The position numbers and the translations under genes were made by a program. This document shows positions 1-6,219 of a stretch of DNA of 7,123 nt, in pieces. Below the pieces are notes generated by a model. The model saw only the letters and a list, made by a program, of their open reading frames with translations. It did not search any database and was not told the DNA's origin. The DNA is from an uncultured Chryseolinea sp. (lineage in GTDB: Bacteria > Bacteroidota > Bacteroidia > Cytophagales > Cyclobacteriaceae). The stretch is taken from assembly GCA_946478915.1 (NCBI GenBank), contig CAMLER010000256.1, forward strand, positions 1 through 7,123. Direction: 5' to 3'. Position 1 is the stretch's first letter. Every line of letters begins with the position of its first letter.

Positions 1-1
1 G

Positions 2-31
2 GTGGAATGGTACAAACTCGCAAAAAGATAG
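2..31 (+). CDS. Possible 3' end of an upstream gene (partial)
   Basis: Read in the frame starting at base 2, the window edge gives V-E-W-Y-K-L-A-K-R and then a TAG stop. An ending close to (I/V)EWYK is common in NAD-dependent sugar epimerases and dehydratases. Such a gene would fit next to a polyprenyl-phosphate sugar transferase. Only nine residues are visible and the other two forward frames are also readable here, one of them staying open past base 100. This is a weak inference, not an identification. Confidence 0.2.
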   Translation: MEWYKLAKR

Positions 32-94
32 AGTAGCCGCCAGAATAGGATTTCAATCCTCTATTTCACTATTTTTACCCACTTTTGATTTTTT

Positions 95-1141
95 ATGGCT
101 GAACAACTCGCTGCTGCGATAACTTCTTTTGTTATAGCTTTTTTGATCGTTCCGGTGATTATTAAATACTCGCTAAGGAAGAATCTGGTGGATGTGCCCG
201 GCCGACGGAAAATCCATAAAAAGGTAACGCCCTCTATGGGCGGTATTGCAATTTTTGTCGGGTTCTTCATATCAACGGTCATTTGGACCGATGTGCAGGA
301 GGATTGGGGCCATATCAAATTCATCCTCGTCGCCCTGTTTGTGATCTTCTTTATTGGCGTTCGCGACGACCTGGTTCCCCTGCGGGCAATGGTGAAGCTA
401 ATGGGCCAGATTATGGCCGCCTCGCTATTAATATTTTTGTTCGATCTGAGAATTAAGACGTTTTACGGCCTCTTCGGAATTTATGAATTGCCTGACCTGG
501 TCAGCTACCTCATCACTTACCTGACCATTATCGTTATAACCAATTCCTTTAACCTTATCGACGGCCTCGACGGGCTTGCAGGAACAATCGCGATTGTCGC
601 TCTTCTCGCTTTCGGCATCTGGTTCTTTTTAATTGGTGACCGGATCTTTTCTATCCTGGCTTTCTCTATGCTCGGTGCAATTTTCGCCTTCCTTATTTTC
701 AACTGGGAGCCCTCAGAGGTATTCATGGGTGATACGGGAGCCCTGGTCATTGGGATGATGCTCGCAATCCTCACCATTCACTTTATCAATACGAACTACA
801 GCCTTCCGGCCATGACTCCCTATAAATTCGACGCCTCCATCGGAACGGCTGCATGCATCATCATTATTCCGCTGGTGGACACTTTGCGCATTGTCATCCT
901 TAGACTTTCAAAAAAACAGTCGCCATTCCATCCCGACAAAAGTCACGTGCATCACGCCATTATGCGCCTCGGAATGCGCCATAGCCAAACTACGTTGATC
1001 CTTGCGGCTGTGCACATCTTCTTTATCGCGCTGGCAATCATCTTTAGTCATCTCAACGATGCCTATGTGCTATCGGGAGTGATTGTATTGTCGTTCCTGC
1101 TAAGCGTATCGCTTGACCGGCTGATCATCAACAAGCTTTAA
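95..1141 (+). CDS. WecA/MraY-family polyprenyl-phosphate GlcNAc-1-phosphate transferase
   Basis: This 348-residue integral membrane protein belongs to glycosyltransferase family 4 (MraY/WecA/TagO). The family moves a sugar-1-phosphate from a UDP-sugar onto undecaprenyl phosphate, the first membrane step of cell-surface polysaccharide synthesis. Visible motifs in order are LVDVPGRRKIHKKVTPSMGG (31-50), the Asp pair D91-D92 in GVRDD that helps bind Mg2+, NSFNLIDGLDGLAG (150-163) with N153, D156 and D159, MGDTG (211-215), and SHVHH (283-287). That His motif matches the HIHH of WecA-type enzymes and argues for a GlcNAc-1-phosphate type rather than MraY, which uses UDP-MurNAc-pentapeptide. About ten or eleven hydrophobic segments are spread from residue 5 to 345, and the length is normal for the family. 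The ATG at 95 follows a T-rich leader without a clear Shine-Dalgarno, which is usual in Bacteroidota. The exact sugar and lipid cannot be read from the sequence. The gene could serve O-antigen, capsule or exopolysaccharide. Confidence 0.9.
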   Translation: MAEQLAAAITSFVIAFLIVPVIIKYSLRKNLVDVPGRRKIHKKVTPSMGGIAIFVGFFISTVIWTDVQEDWGHIKFILVALFVIFFIGVRDDLVPLRAMVKLMGQIMAASLLIFLFDLRIKTFYGLFGIYELPDLVSYLITYLTIIVITNSFNLIDGLDGLAGTIAIVALLAFGIWFFLIGDRIFSILAFSMLGAIFAFLIFNWEPSEVFMGDTGALVIGMMLAILTIHFINTNYSLPAMTPYKFDASIGTAACIIIIPLVDTLRIVILRLSKKQSPFHPDKSHVHHAIMRLGMRHSQTTLILAAVHIFFIALAIIFSHLNDAYVLSGVIVLSFLLSVSLDRLIINKL

Positions 1142-1156
1142 TCGTTTTACAGAGTA

Positions 1157-1188
1157 TTAGTGCGGTTTCCCTCAAAACCGTAATTTTG
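1157..1188 (+). promoter_or_regulatory. Bacteroidota-type promoter candidate for pheS
   Basis: TAATTTTG at 1181-1188 matches the Bacteroidota -7 consensus TAnnTTTG exactly. TTAG at 1157-1160, 20 bases upstream, matches the -33 TTTG at three of four positions and lies at a suitable spacing. Transcription would start near 1194, leaving a leader of about 20 bases that contains a GAGGA ribosome-binding site (1200-1204). The -7 element overlaps the base of the hairpin at 1161-1182. Confidence 0.45.
1161..1187 (+). terminator. Weak hairpin terminator candidate after the sugar-phosphate transferase
   Basis: Bases 1161-1168 (TGCGGTTT) pair with 1175-1182 (AAACCGTA) around a six-base loop, with seven Watson-Crick pairs and one G-U pair. 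A short ATTTT run follows. The stem is short and the T tract interrupted, so it may attenuate rather than fully terminate. It sits 20 bases after the stop codon of the upstream gene. Confidence 0.4.
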
Positions 1189-1213
1189 AAGCGTTATACG
1201 AGGAACAATAACA

Positions 1214-2251
1214 ATGGAAGAACGAATTCAGACGCTGTTAACGGAAGTGAAGTCTTACCTGGCTAAGGACAAGAAGGACGTGGAAACGTTCAGGCAGAAA
1301 TATACCAGCAAAAAAGGAGAGATCAGTGCACTGTTTGAAGAATTGAAAAAGGTTGCTGCAGAAGAGAAGAAGAATCTTGGAAAAGTCCTAAACGAACTTA
1401 AGAAGACGGCCGAATCAAAGCTTGCTGAACTGACGGAAGGCCTTGACTCTGCTCCCACTGCTTCCGACGACATTGACCTGACGCTGCCTCCGATAGCGAA
1501 CGAAATTGGAAACTTGCATCCACTTACCCTTACAAAGTACCGGATCATTGAGATTTTCGAAAGGCTCGGTTTCAATGTAATGGATGGACCGGAGATCGAA
1601 GACGACTGGCACAACTTCTCAGCTTTGAATTTTCCGGAGAATCATCCCGCACGCGAAATGCAGGATACATTCTTCATCAGGAAAAAGGGCGTTGACGGCA
1701 GCGACCAGGATCTGTTGCTGAGAACACACACATCCAATGTTCAAATCAGGATGATGGAGCAGCAAAAGCCTCCACTGCGCGCTATTATGCCTGGACGCGT
1801 CTACCGAAACGAAGCCATCTCAGCGCGGGCTCATTGCTTTTTTCACCAGGTGGAAGGTCTCTATATTGACAAGAATGTCGGCTTTTCAGACCTCAAGCAG
1901 ACATTATATCACTTCGCGAAGGAAATGTACGGTAACGATATCAAAATAAGATTTCGTCCGTCGTTCTTCCCCTTCACAGAGCCAAGTGCAGAAATCGATA
2001 TCTCCTGCCTGATCTGCAAAGGCAGCGGCTGCAACGTTTGTAAGCACTCGGGATGGGTAGAGATTGCAGGGTCCGGGATGGTGCATCCCAATGTATTGAG
2101 AAACTGTAATATCGATCCAGAAGAGTATACCGGGTTTGCCTTCGGAATGGGCATCGAGCGGGTAACAATGCTTCGTTATCAGATCAACGATCTGCGACTT
2201 TTTTCCGAAAATGATGTGCGGTTTCTGCGACAGTTTCAATCGGTTTTATAA
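1214..2251 (+). CDS. pheS: Phenylalanine--tRNA ligase alpha subunit
   Basis: PheS is the catalytic subunit of the cytoplasmic (alpha-beta)2 class II synthetase that charges tRNA-Phe with phenylalanine using ATP. The 345-residue protein has the expected order: an N-terminal charged helical arm (about 1-78) that contacts tRNA, a linker, and the catalytic core from about residue 95. Core motifs are DGPEIEDDWHNFSALNFPE (124-142), HPAREMQDTFF (144-154), LLRTHTS (168-174), GRVYRNE (194-200, motif 2), FHQVEG (210-215), FRPSFFPFTEPS (247-258) and FAFGMGIERVTML (308-320, motif 3). A309 corresponds to the Ala that shapes the Phe side-chain pocket. Two CxxC pairs (C265/C268 and C273/C276) form a zinc-knuckle-like insertion seen in many PheS proteins. 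The ATG at 1214 has GAGGA nine bases upstream. pheT is not adjacent, so the two subunit genes are separated here. A lipoprotein gene begins 28 bases downstream and may be cotranscribed. Confidence 0.98.
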   Translation: MEERIQTLLTEVKSYLAKDKKDVETFRQKYTSKKGEISALFEELKKVAAEEKKNLGKVLNELKKTAESKLAELTEGLDSAPTASDDIDLTLPPIANEIGNLHPLTLTKYRIIEIFERLGFNVMDGPEIEDDWHNFSALNFPENHPAREMQDTFFIRKKGVDGSDQDLLLRTHTSNVQIRMMEQQKPPLRAIMPGRVYRNEAISARAHCFFHQVEGLYIDKNVGFSDLKQTLYHFAKEMYGNDIKIRFRPSFFPFTEPSAEIDISCLICKGSGCNVCKHSGWVEIAGSGMVHPNVLRNCNIDPEEYTGFAFGMGIERVTMLRYQINDLRLFSENDVRFLRQFQSVL

Positions 2252-2265
2252 ACAAGGAATGTTTC

Positions 2266-2270
2266 GGGAG
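2266..2270 (+). promoter_or_regulatory. Ribosome-binding site that fixes the lipoprotein start
   Basis: GGGAG lies nine bases before the ATG at 2280. The alternative in-frame ATG at 2259 has AAGGA directly against it, too close to work well. This supports 2280 as the start, which also gives a compact lipoprotein signal peptide. Confidence 0.55.
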
Positions 2271-2279
2271 ATTATTGAT

Positions 2280-2741
2280 ATGAAGGGGACATCTTCAGGA
2301 TTGAAAAGATTTATTGGCAAAGTATTTTTCGCGATGCTCATTGTTGCGGGTTGCTCGCGCGATCTGAGCGACGACGAAATACCGCCTTCGAGTTTCCCTG
2401 ACATTGTAATCGACTTGAGTCTGCCGTCTAATATTGCGCTGGCTTCGAAAGGAGGATATAAGGAAATTAACCAGGGAGGTGTCAGAGGCATAATCGTTTA
2501 TTGTCAGGACGTGGGAGTCTATCATGCGTACGAGCGAAACTGTTCCTATACGCCTAACCAGGCTTGTGCAACGGTGAATGTCGACCCTTCCAGACTGTTT
2601 ATGACCGACCCCTGCTGCTCATCAATGTTCGACTTTTCAACCGGCCTGCCTATTGGCGGGCCTGCATGGAGGCCTTTGCGTCAATATCAGGCGACTGCCA
2701 ATGGGGTTGAACTGATTATTACGGAGAATGTCATTAATTGA
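2280..2741 (+). CDS. Lipoprotein with a Rieske-like fold lacking most Fe-S ligands
   Basis: This predicted 153-residue lipoprotein has a basic N-terminus, a hydrophobic stretch (11-23) and a lipobox VAGC with the lipidated cysteine at C25. An acidic SDDE follows at 30-33. The rest reads as one small beta domain. Its end, FDFSTGLPIGGPAWRPLRQY (117-136), closely resembles the tail of the second Rieske box (FD..G....GPA.RPL..Y). Rieske proteins bind a [2Fe-2S] cluster through CxH and CxxH. Here box 1 is C88-S-Y90, with Tyr for His. Box 2 reads D110-P-C112-C113-S-S, with Asp for the ligand Cys and Cys for the His. A normal cluster therefore looks impossible. Five cysteines (75, 88, 96, 112, 113) remain and could form disulfides. 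I chose the ATG at 2280 because GGGAG lies nine bases upstream and the signal peptide begins there. An upstream in-frame ATG at 2211 lies inside pheS. The function is unknown; the fold assignment comes from motif reading only. Confidence 0.8.
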   Translation: MKGTSSGLKRFIGKVFFAMLIVAGCSRDLSDDEIPPSSFPDIVIDLSLPSNIALASKGGYKEINQGGVRGIIVYCQDVGVYHAYERNCSYTPNQACATVNVDPSRLFMTDPCCSSMFDFSTGLPIGGPAWRPLRQYQATANGVELIITENVIN

Positions 2742-2756
2742 TTTTTCGACCTGCGC

Positions 2757-3179
2757 CTAGTCCAGAAGTGGTTGAAAGTTGGTTGCCCTATCAGGGGTCT
2801 CGCCAAATCCATTTAACACCCGTCTGATACCGTCCCTTAATAGCAGAACATCAAAATTCAGAATTAATCCATATCTCAATTGCAAAAAACGAAGATATGT
2901 TAATACCTGTGCCACCTGAAGGGGACCAATACCCTCAATACATTTAGTTTCTACAATTACCTTTTTTTCGACAAGGATGTCGGCACGATACCCGCATTCC
3001 ATCTTAACTTCTTCAAAGAATACAGGCACTGGTTTCTCTATTTCCAAAATTAGTCCTCGTTTTCGTAGCCGATAGGCGAGACAGGTTTTGTATACGCTTT
3101 CCAACATCCCCGGCCCTATTTTCTTGTGTACATGGAAAGCCTCGTCTAATACTATCTTGATTAAAGCTTCTTCTGTCAC
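2757..3179 (-). CDS. GxxExxY-family protein with PD-(D/E)XK nuclease fold
   Basis: Members of this family (GxxExxY, PDDEXK_3-like) are small proteins of unproven role with a restriction-nuclease-like core. From the GTG at 3179 the protein has 140 residues, near the usual family length. The name-giving motif is G24-M-L-E27-S-V-Y30. The predicted nuclease residues are all present: D67 in GYRAD, E77-T-K79 in VETK, and a RecB-like Q91-x-x-x-Y95. The active site therefore looks intact. GTG fits because VTEEALIKIVLDEAF matches where family members normally begin. An in-frame TTG at 3255-3257 would add 26 residues that look unlike the family and lie partly inside a hairpin, so I think it less likely. 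No strong Shine-Dalgarno is seen for either start. About 15 residues follow the usual VLNGF ending. The gene is convergent to the lipoprotein gene, 15 bases away, and appears to stand alone. Confidence 0.85.
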   Translation of the reverse strand: MTEEALIKIVLDEAFHVHKKIGPGMLESVYKTCLAYRLRKRGLILEIEKPVPVFFEEVKMECGYRADILVEKKVIVETKCIEGIGPLQVAQVLTYLRFLQLRYGLILNFDVLLLRDGIRRVLNGFGETPDRATNFQPLLD

Positions 3180-3245
3180 TGGATACTTGTGTTTTGAAGT
3201 TAAATGGCTTGCTGCCAGTTGTAAAATGCCGGACACGGCGTTCAC

Positions 3246-3310
3246 CACGAACCACAAAGGACAAAACGCAAGTTAGTGCTCCGCGTAGTGTTCTTCGTGG
3301 CTCCTTCGTG
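3246..3310. repeat. Long imperfect palindrome of CACGAA/TTCGTG units
   Basis: Bases 3252-3269 pair in register with 3283-3300 (14 Watson-Crick pairs, one G-U, three mismatches) around a 13-base loop. CACGAA (3246-3251) pairs with TTCGTG (3305-3310) beyond a four-base bulge. The right arm holds further TTCGT units at 3294, 3305 and 3313. Similar CACGAAG-type palindromes are, to my recollection, scattered in many bacterial genomes, often near GxxExxY genes. No second copy is seen at the other end of the gene. Function unknown; it could be a mobile or regulatory repeat in the GxxExxY leader. Confidence 0.7.
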
Positions 3311-3476
3311 ATTTCGTCGTGACCCCCTGCATTTTATAATCTAACCGCTAACAAGTGTGTACGCAAAGGAATGTAATCGACAGCAAAATCTTTAGATATC
3401 AAATAAAGTAATCAGGAAATCCGGACATTTAAACTACCTCTCTATACTGTAATGGAAAATATCCACGCCCAAAGGA
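3311..3476. other. Intergenic stretch between the palindrome and ppc
   Basis: No coding signal, RNA gene or convincing terminator is visible. Together with the palindrome it makes a gap of about 300 bases between the GxxExxY start and the ppc stop. It should contain the 3' end of the ppc transcript and the promoter of the GxxExxY gene. A weak minus-strand candidate has TTTG at 3364-3367 and TAGATTAT at 3336-3343, spaced by 20 bases, but its -7 half fits poorly. Confidence 0.4.
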
Positions 3477-6041
3477 CTAAGCGGAGTTTCGCGCGGCATT
3501 AATAATTCCAAACATACTACGAACCACCAGCTTCCTGTATAGCTTCTCATACTGCTCTTCCGATTTTTCCTTGTTTCGAAGCGCTTGTAGCGCGAACTGC
3601 TGGATGGTAATAAGTGGTAGAACGATTCGCTCTCGCAGTTTTACAGAATCACGATTCATTGGCGTATTTTCCATCAACTCACTCAGTCCCGAAACTTCCA
3701 GTATCATCTCCGTTGATAGCTTATGTTCGGCGTACATCTTTTTCCATAAGACACTGAATTCTTTATCTTTTGCAAGATAAGCAGTCGCAGGATAGTACGA
3801 TTTTGTCATCGACATCATACTATTGCTTAGGAGCGTTCTGAAAAATAGTGATTCTTTAAATAGCTTTTTCAGGATCGGCATCTTACCCTTTTTCTTCAAC
3901 TCTCTCAACGCTGTGCCTACACCATAAGAGCCCGGAATGTTCTGTTTCATCTGGGCCCATGATCCCACGAATGGTATAGCACGGAGATCCTCAAACTTCA
4001 GACTTCCCTGATTCCTCTTTACCGGCCGCGATCCAATGTTGATCTCCCCGAAAAAGGATAATGGCGTAATCTTCTCGAGGTATGGAACGAATTTGGGATG
4101 CTGCTTCAGGTCGAGGTAAGCTTTATGGCCTTCCTTGGCAAGACTGTTGAGAAGTTGGATCTCATCCGCTTTTAGTTGGTTTCGGTTGATCTTGAAAACA
4201 TCATTTTCGATACCTGCTGAAAGCAGCTGTTCCAGGTTGAATATGCATGATACCGGTTTGCCAAAATTGGAACTGATGGTTTGCCCCTGAATGGTTACCT
4301 GAACTTCATTGTCCTCAATACTATCGCCCAGTGAGGCATAAAAGTCGTGCGTGTTTCCACCACCTCGCGCCGGAGGTCCGCCACGGCCGTCGAAGAATAC
4401 AGCGACAAAACCTTGCTCGCGGGAAATTCGTGTGAGATTTTCTTTAGCCTGGAAGATTGACCAGTTTGCACGGAGATACCCTCCATCTTTGGTCCCGTCA
4501 GAAAATCCCAACATGATTGTTTGTTTGGATCCCCGTCTGATCAGGTGTTCGCGGTATACATCAACGTTATACAATGACTGCATTATAGCAGGCGCGTTGG
4601 AAAGGTCTTCTATGGTTTCAAAAAGTGGAACGATATCCAGAGGCAACTCGCCGTTTTTACCTACAATGAGATTGGCAAGTTGATACACCCTGATAACATC
4701 GAGAGCCGACTGGCAGTTGCTTATAACGTAACGATGGCAGCCATCTTCACCGTTGTGTTCCTGTATTTTAGTGATAATATCAATGCTTTCGATCAGTTCA
4801 TGCACAAATTCGTCTTCGAACTTTAAAGACTTCGGATTGAATTTCAGCGAGAGCACCGTCTCGATTTTTTCCTTCTCGGACAAATCGTCAAACTCCTTTA
4901 ACTTTTTGTTCTTTGATTTGAGTTTATCGATGATGGCATCCCAGGCGTAACCGTGTTTACGGCTGTCCTGGCGGATGTCCATGCTCGCAAAATAAAACCC
5001 GAAAATTTTAATTTTGAGGATAAATCCTTCCAGCAAATTTTGGAATAACCCTTTGTGATCTTTAATTAATATTTCTCTGGCTTCAAAAAGATCGGCCAAC
5101 AATTCCTCCGGACTATTATAGATCTCACCGTTCCCCCCAAATGCCATTGGATAGATCTTTCGCTCGACATTGGCGATAATGTTCTCAACTCCTTTGAACG
5201 TGAGCCGTCTTTTTAAAAATCGAATATCGCGATAATAACACTTTGACAATATTTGCTGCAGGTGCTGTGCAACTTTCAACGTGATATCGTGTGTGACGAA
5301 TGGATTGCCATCGCGGTCGCCTCCCGGCCAAAAGCCAATCTTTAACAAATCGAAATTTTTCCAGTCATCCAGCTTCATCTTAAGCCCATTCATCAGCCTG
5401 GTAACGATCTCCGGCACTGCGGCGTAGAAAACATTTTCCAGAAACCAGGACAAACTCACTGCTTCATCAAATGGCGTCAGCTTTTGTCTATTTATAAATG
5501 CTGTCTTACCCAGCTGTCGCAGCAGCAGGTTAATATGCTCAAGCCTGTTTTCACGAATGGCCTGTTCAAGATCATTGAGTATGGCCAATACGTTGCCGGG
5601 ATAAAATTGGGTTGGGTGGGCTGTTAGCACAACGCGGACGCTGAAGTCGGCAAGTTTTTGTTTCAGCTCCTCTACCGCGCCCTCTGCTTCCGCTCGCAAC
5701 AGAAGTTCGGCAATAGTACCTTTTCCCTTAAGATCGTTTATCTCGTCGAAGGCCGCATCTTCTACGGAATCGAACAGTACTACCTGCCGTTCAATATATT
5801 GGACGAATCCAAACAGGAGATCGAACTGCTCGTCACGTGTTGCGTTTGGCGTGTAGTCTGCAAAGAATTTTTTAATGATAGCTTTGGGATCCTTACCCTT
5901 TCCGTAGCCATTTTCACACGATTGCTGTAGTAAAGGGAGCAGTGTACCGGTCCTGTAAATTCCGGAATATGGAAGATTAAGAAAAAGACTGTTGTACATG
6001 TGGTACCGAGTAGAAACAGTCTCGTTGAATTGACTTGCCAT
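3477..6041 (-). CDS. ppc: Phosphoenolpyruvate carboxylase (divergent, Bacteroidota type)
   Basis: PEP carboxylase adds bicarbonate to phosphoenolpyruvate to give oxaloacetate, refilling the TCA cycle; it is a cytoplasmic enzyme. The protein is 854 residues against 883 in E. coli. Visible motifs are VVLTAHPTQ (137-145) with catalytic H142 (E. coli H138), FWPGGDRDGNP (237-247), PLFETIEDL (472-480) with metal ligand E475 (E506), MLGFSDGTKDGG (510-521) with metal ligand D515 (D543), and the glycine loop D551-GRGGPPARGGG (551-562) with R553 and R559 (R581 and R587). Differences from the textbook enzyme are Gln for Glu after AHPT, Asp at the position of H579, PPA for TVG in the loop, and an end of ARNSA instead of MRNTG. 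The C-terminal Asn linked to aspartate inhibition is kept (N852). I recall the DGRGGPPARGGG form as usual in Bacteroidota, so these are probably lineage traits and not decay. The ATG at 6041 is the only good start; the Shine-Dalgarno is weak. The gene stands alone on the minus strand. Confidence 0.96.
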   Translation of the reverse strand: MASQFNETVSTRYHMYNSLFLNLPYSGIYRTGTLLPLLQQSCENGYGKGKDPKAIIKKFFADYTPNATRDEQFDLLFGFVQYIERQVVLFDSVEDAAFDEINDLKGKGTIAELLLRAEAEGAVEELKQKLADFSVRVVLTAHPTQFYPGNVLAILNDLEQAIRENRLEHINLLLRQLGKTAFINRQKLTPFDEAVSLSWFLENVFYAAVPEIVTRLMNGLKMKLDDWKNFDLLKIGFWPGGDRDGNPFVTHDITLKVAQHLQQILSKCYYRDIRFLKRRLTFKGVENIIANVERKIYPMAFGGNGEIYNSPEELLADLFEAREILIKDHKGLFQNLLEGFILKIKIFGFYFASMDIRQDSRKHGYAWDAIIDKLKSKNKKLKEFDDLSEKEKIETVLSLKFNPKSLKFEDEFVHELIESIDIITKIQEHNGEDGCHRYVISNCQSALDVIRVYQLANLIVGKNGELPLDIVPLFETIEDLSNAPAIMQSLYNVDVYREHLIRRGSKQTIMLGFSDGTKDGGYLRANWSIFQAKENLTRISREQGFVAVFFDGRGGPPARGGGNTHDFYASLGDSIEDNEVQVTIQGQTISSNFGKPVSCIFNLEQLLSAGIENDVFKINRNQLKADEIQLLNSLAKEGHKAYLDLKQHPKFVPYLEKITPLSFFGEINIGSRPVKRNQGSLKFEDLRAIPFVGSWAQMKQNIPGSYGVGTALRELKKKGKMPILKKLFKESLFFRTLLSNSMMSMTKSYYPATAYLAKDKEFSVLWKKMYAEHKLSTEMILEVSGLSELMENTPMNRDSVKLRERIVLPLITIQQFALQALRNKEKSEEQYEKLYRKLVVRSMFGIINAARNSA

Positions 6042-6060
6042 AGATAATTGATAAACCCAA

Positions 6061-6068
6061 CAAAGGTA
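6061..6068 (-). promoter_or_regulatory. Candidate -7 promoter element for ppc
   Basis: Read on the minus strand this is TACCTTTG, an exact match to the Bacteroidota TAnnTTTG -7 element. It would start transcription about 13 bases before the ppc ATG. No matching -33 TTTG is found at 17 to 23 bases upstream, so the call is tentative. Confidence 0.3.
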
Positions 6069-6123
6069 TCAAATACTTTGTGGCATGACATAGGTGAAGT
6101 GAATTGGAGCAACTTTTTTAGAA

Positions 6124-6153
6124 GCTGTCAGCTCACAGCTATCAGCCGACAGC
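6124..6153. repeat. Perfect-stem hairpin between the DUF2911 gene and ppc
   Basis: GCTGTCAGCT (6124-6133) can pair with AGCCGACAGC (6144-6153) around a ten-base loop. On the minus strand transcript this is a ten-pair stem with one G-U. The loop holds further CAGCT/ATCAGC units, so the element is built of short CAGC repeats. No T tract follows on the minus strand (TTCTAAAAAAG), so it is not a standard intrinsic terminator for the DUF2911 gene, though it may shield the 3' end. It could also be one copy of an interspersed repeat. Confidence 0.6.
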
Positions 6154-6219
6154 GGTTCACGTTTTCTCCGGGTTGTATGCAGATCGGCTTGTAGTCGAAT
6201 AGATTTAGCCTAACAGTTG

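Noticed and set aside
47..60. Small inverted repeat AGGAT/ATCCT with a four-base loop before the sugar-phosphate transferase gene
   Set aside because: The stem is only five pairs and the following sequence is not a T run directly after it; too weak to call a terminator.
1255..1614. Minus-strand open frame of 119 codons inside pheS
   Set aside because: It is a Ser/Phe-rich antisense translation of the Lys/Glu-rich helical arm of PheS, a typical shadow frame.
2211..2279. Upstream extension of the lipoprotein frame into pheS
   Set aside because: It would put 23 residues ahead of a proper lipoprotein signal peptide and overlap the conserved end of PheS; the site at 2266-2270 supports the later start.
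2742..2756. Shared bidirectional terminator between the convergent lipoprotein and GxxExxY genes
   Set aside because: The 15-base gap has a T run but no inverted repeat.
3336..3367. Minus-strand promoter candidate for the GxxExxY gene (TTTG, 20 bases, TAGATTAT)
   Set aside because: The -33 half fits but the -7 half matches TAnnTTTG at too few positions; such matches are expected by chance in AT-rich spacers.
3430..3476. Intrinsic terminator after ppc
   Set aside because: No stem followed by a T tract is found just downstream of the stop codon on the minus strand.
4295..4683. Open frames on both strands inside ppc, such as plus 4351-4683
   Set aside because: They overlap the most conserved catalytic region of ppc, resemble no family and have no start signals; shadows of the real gene.
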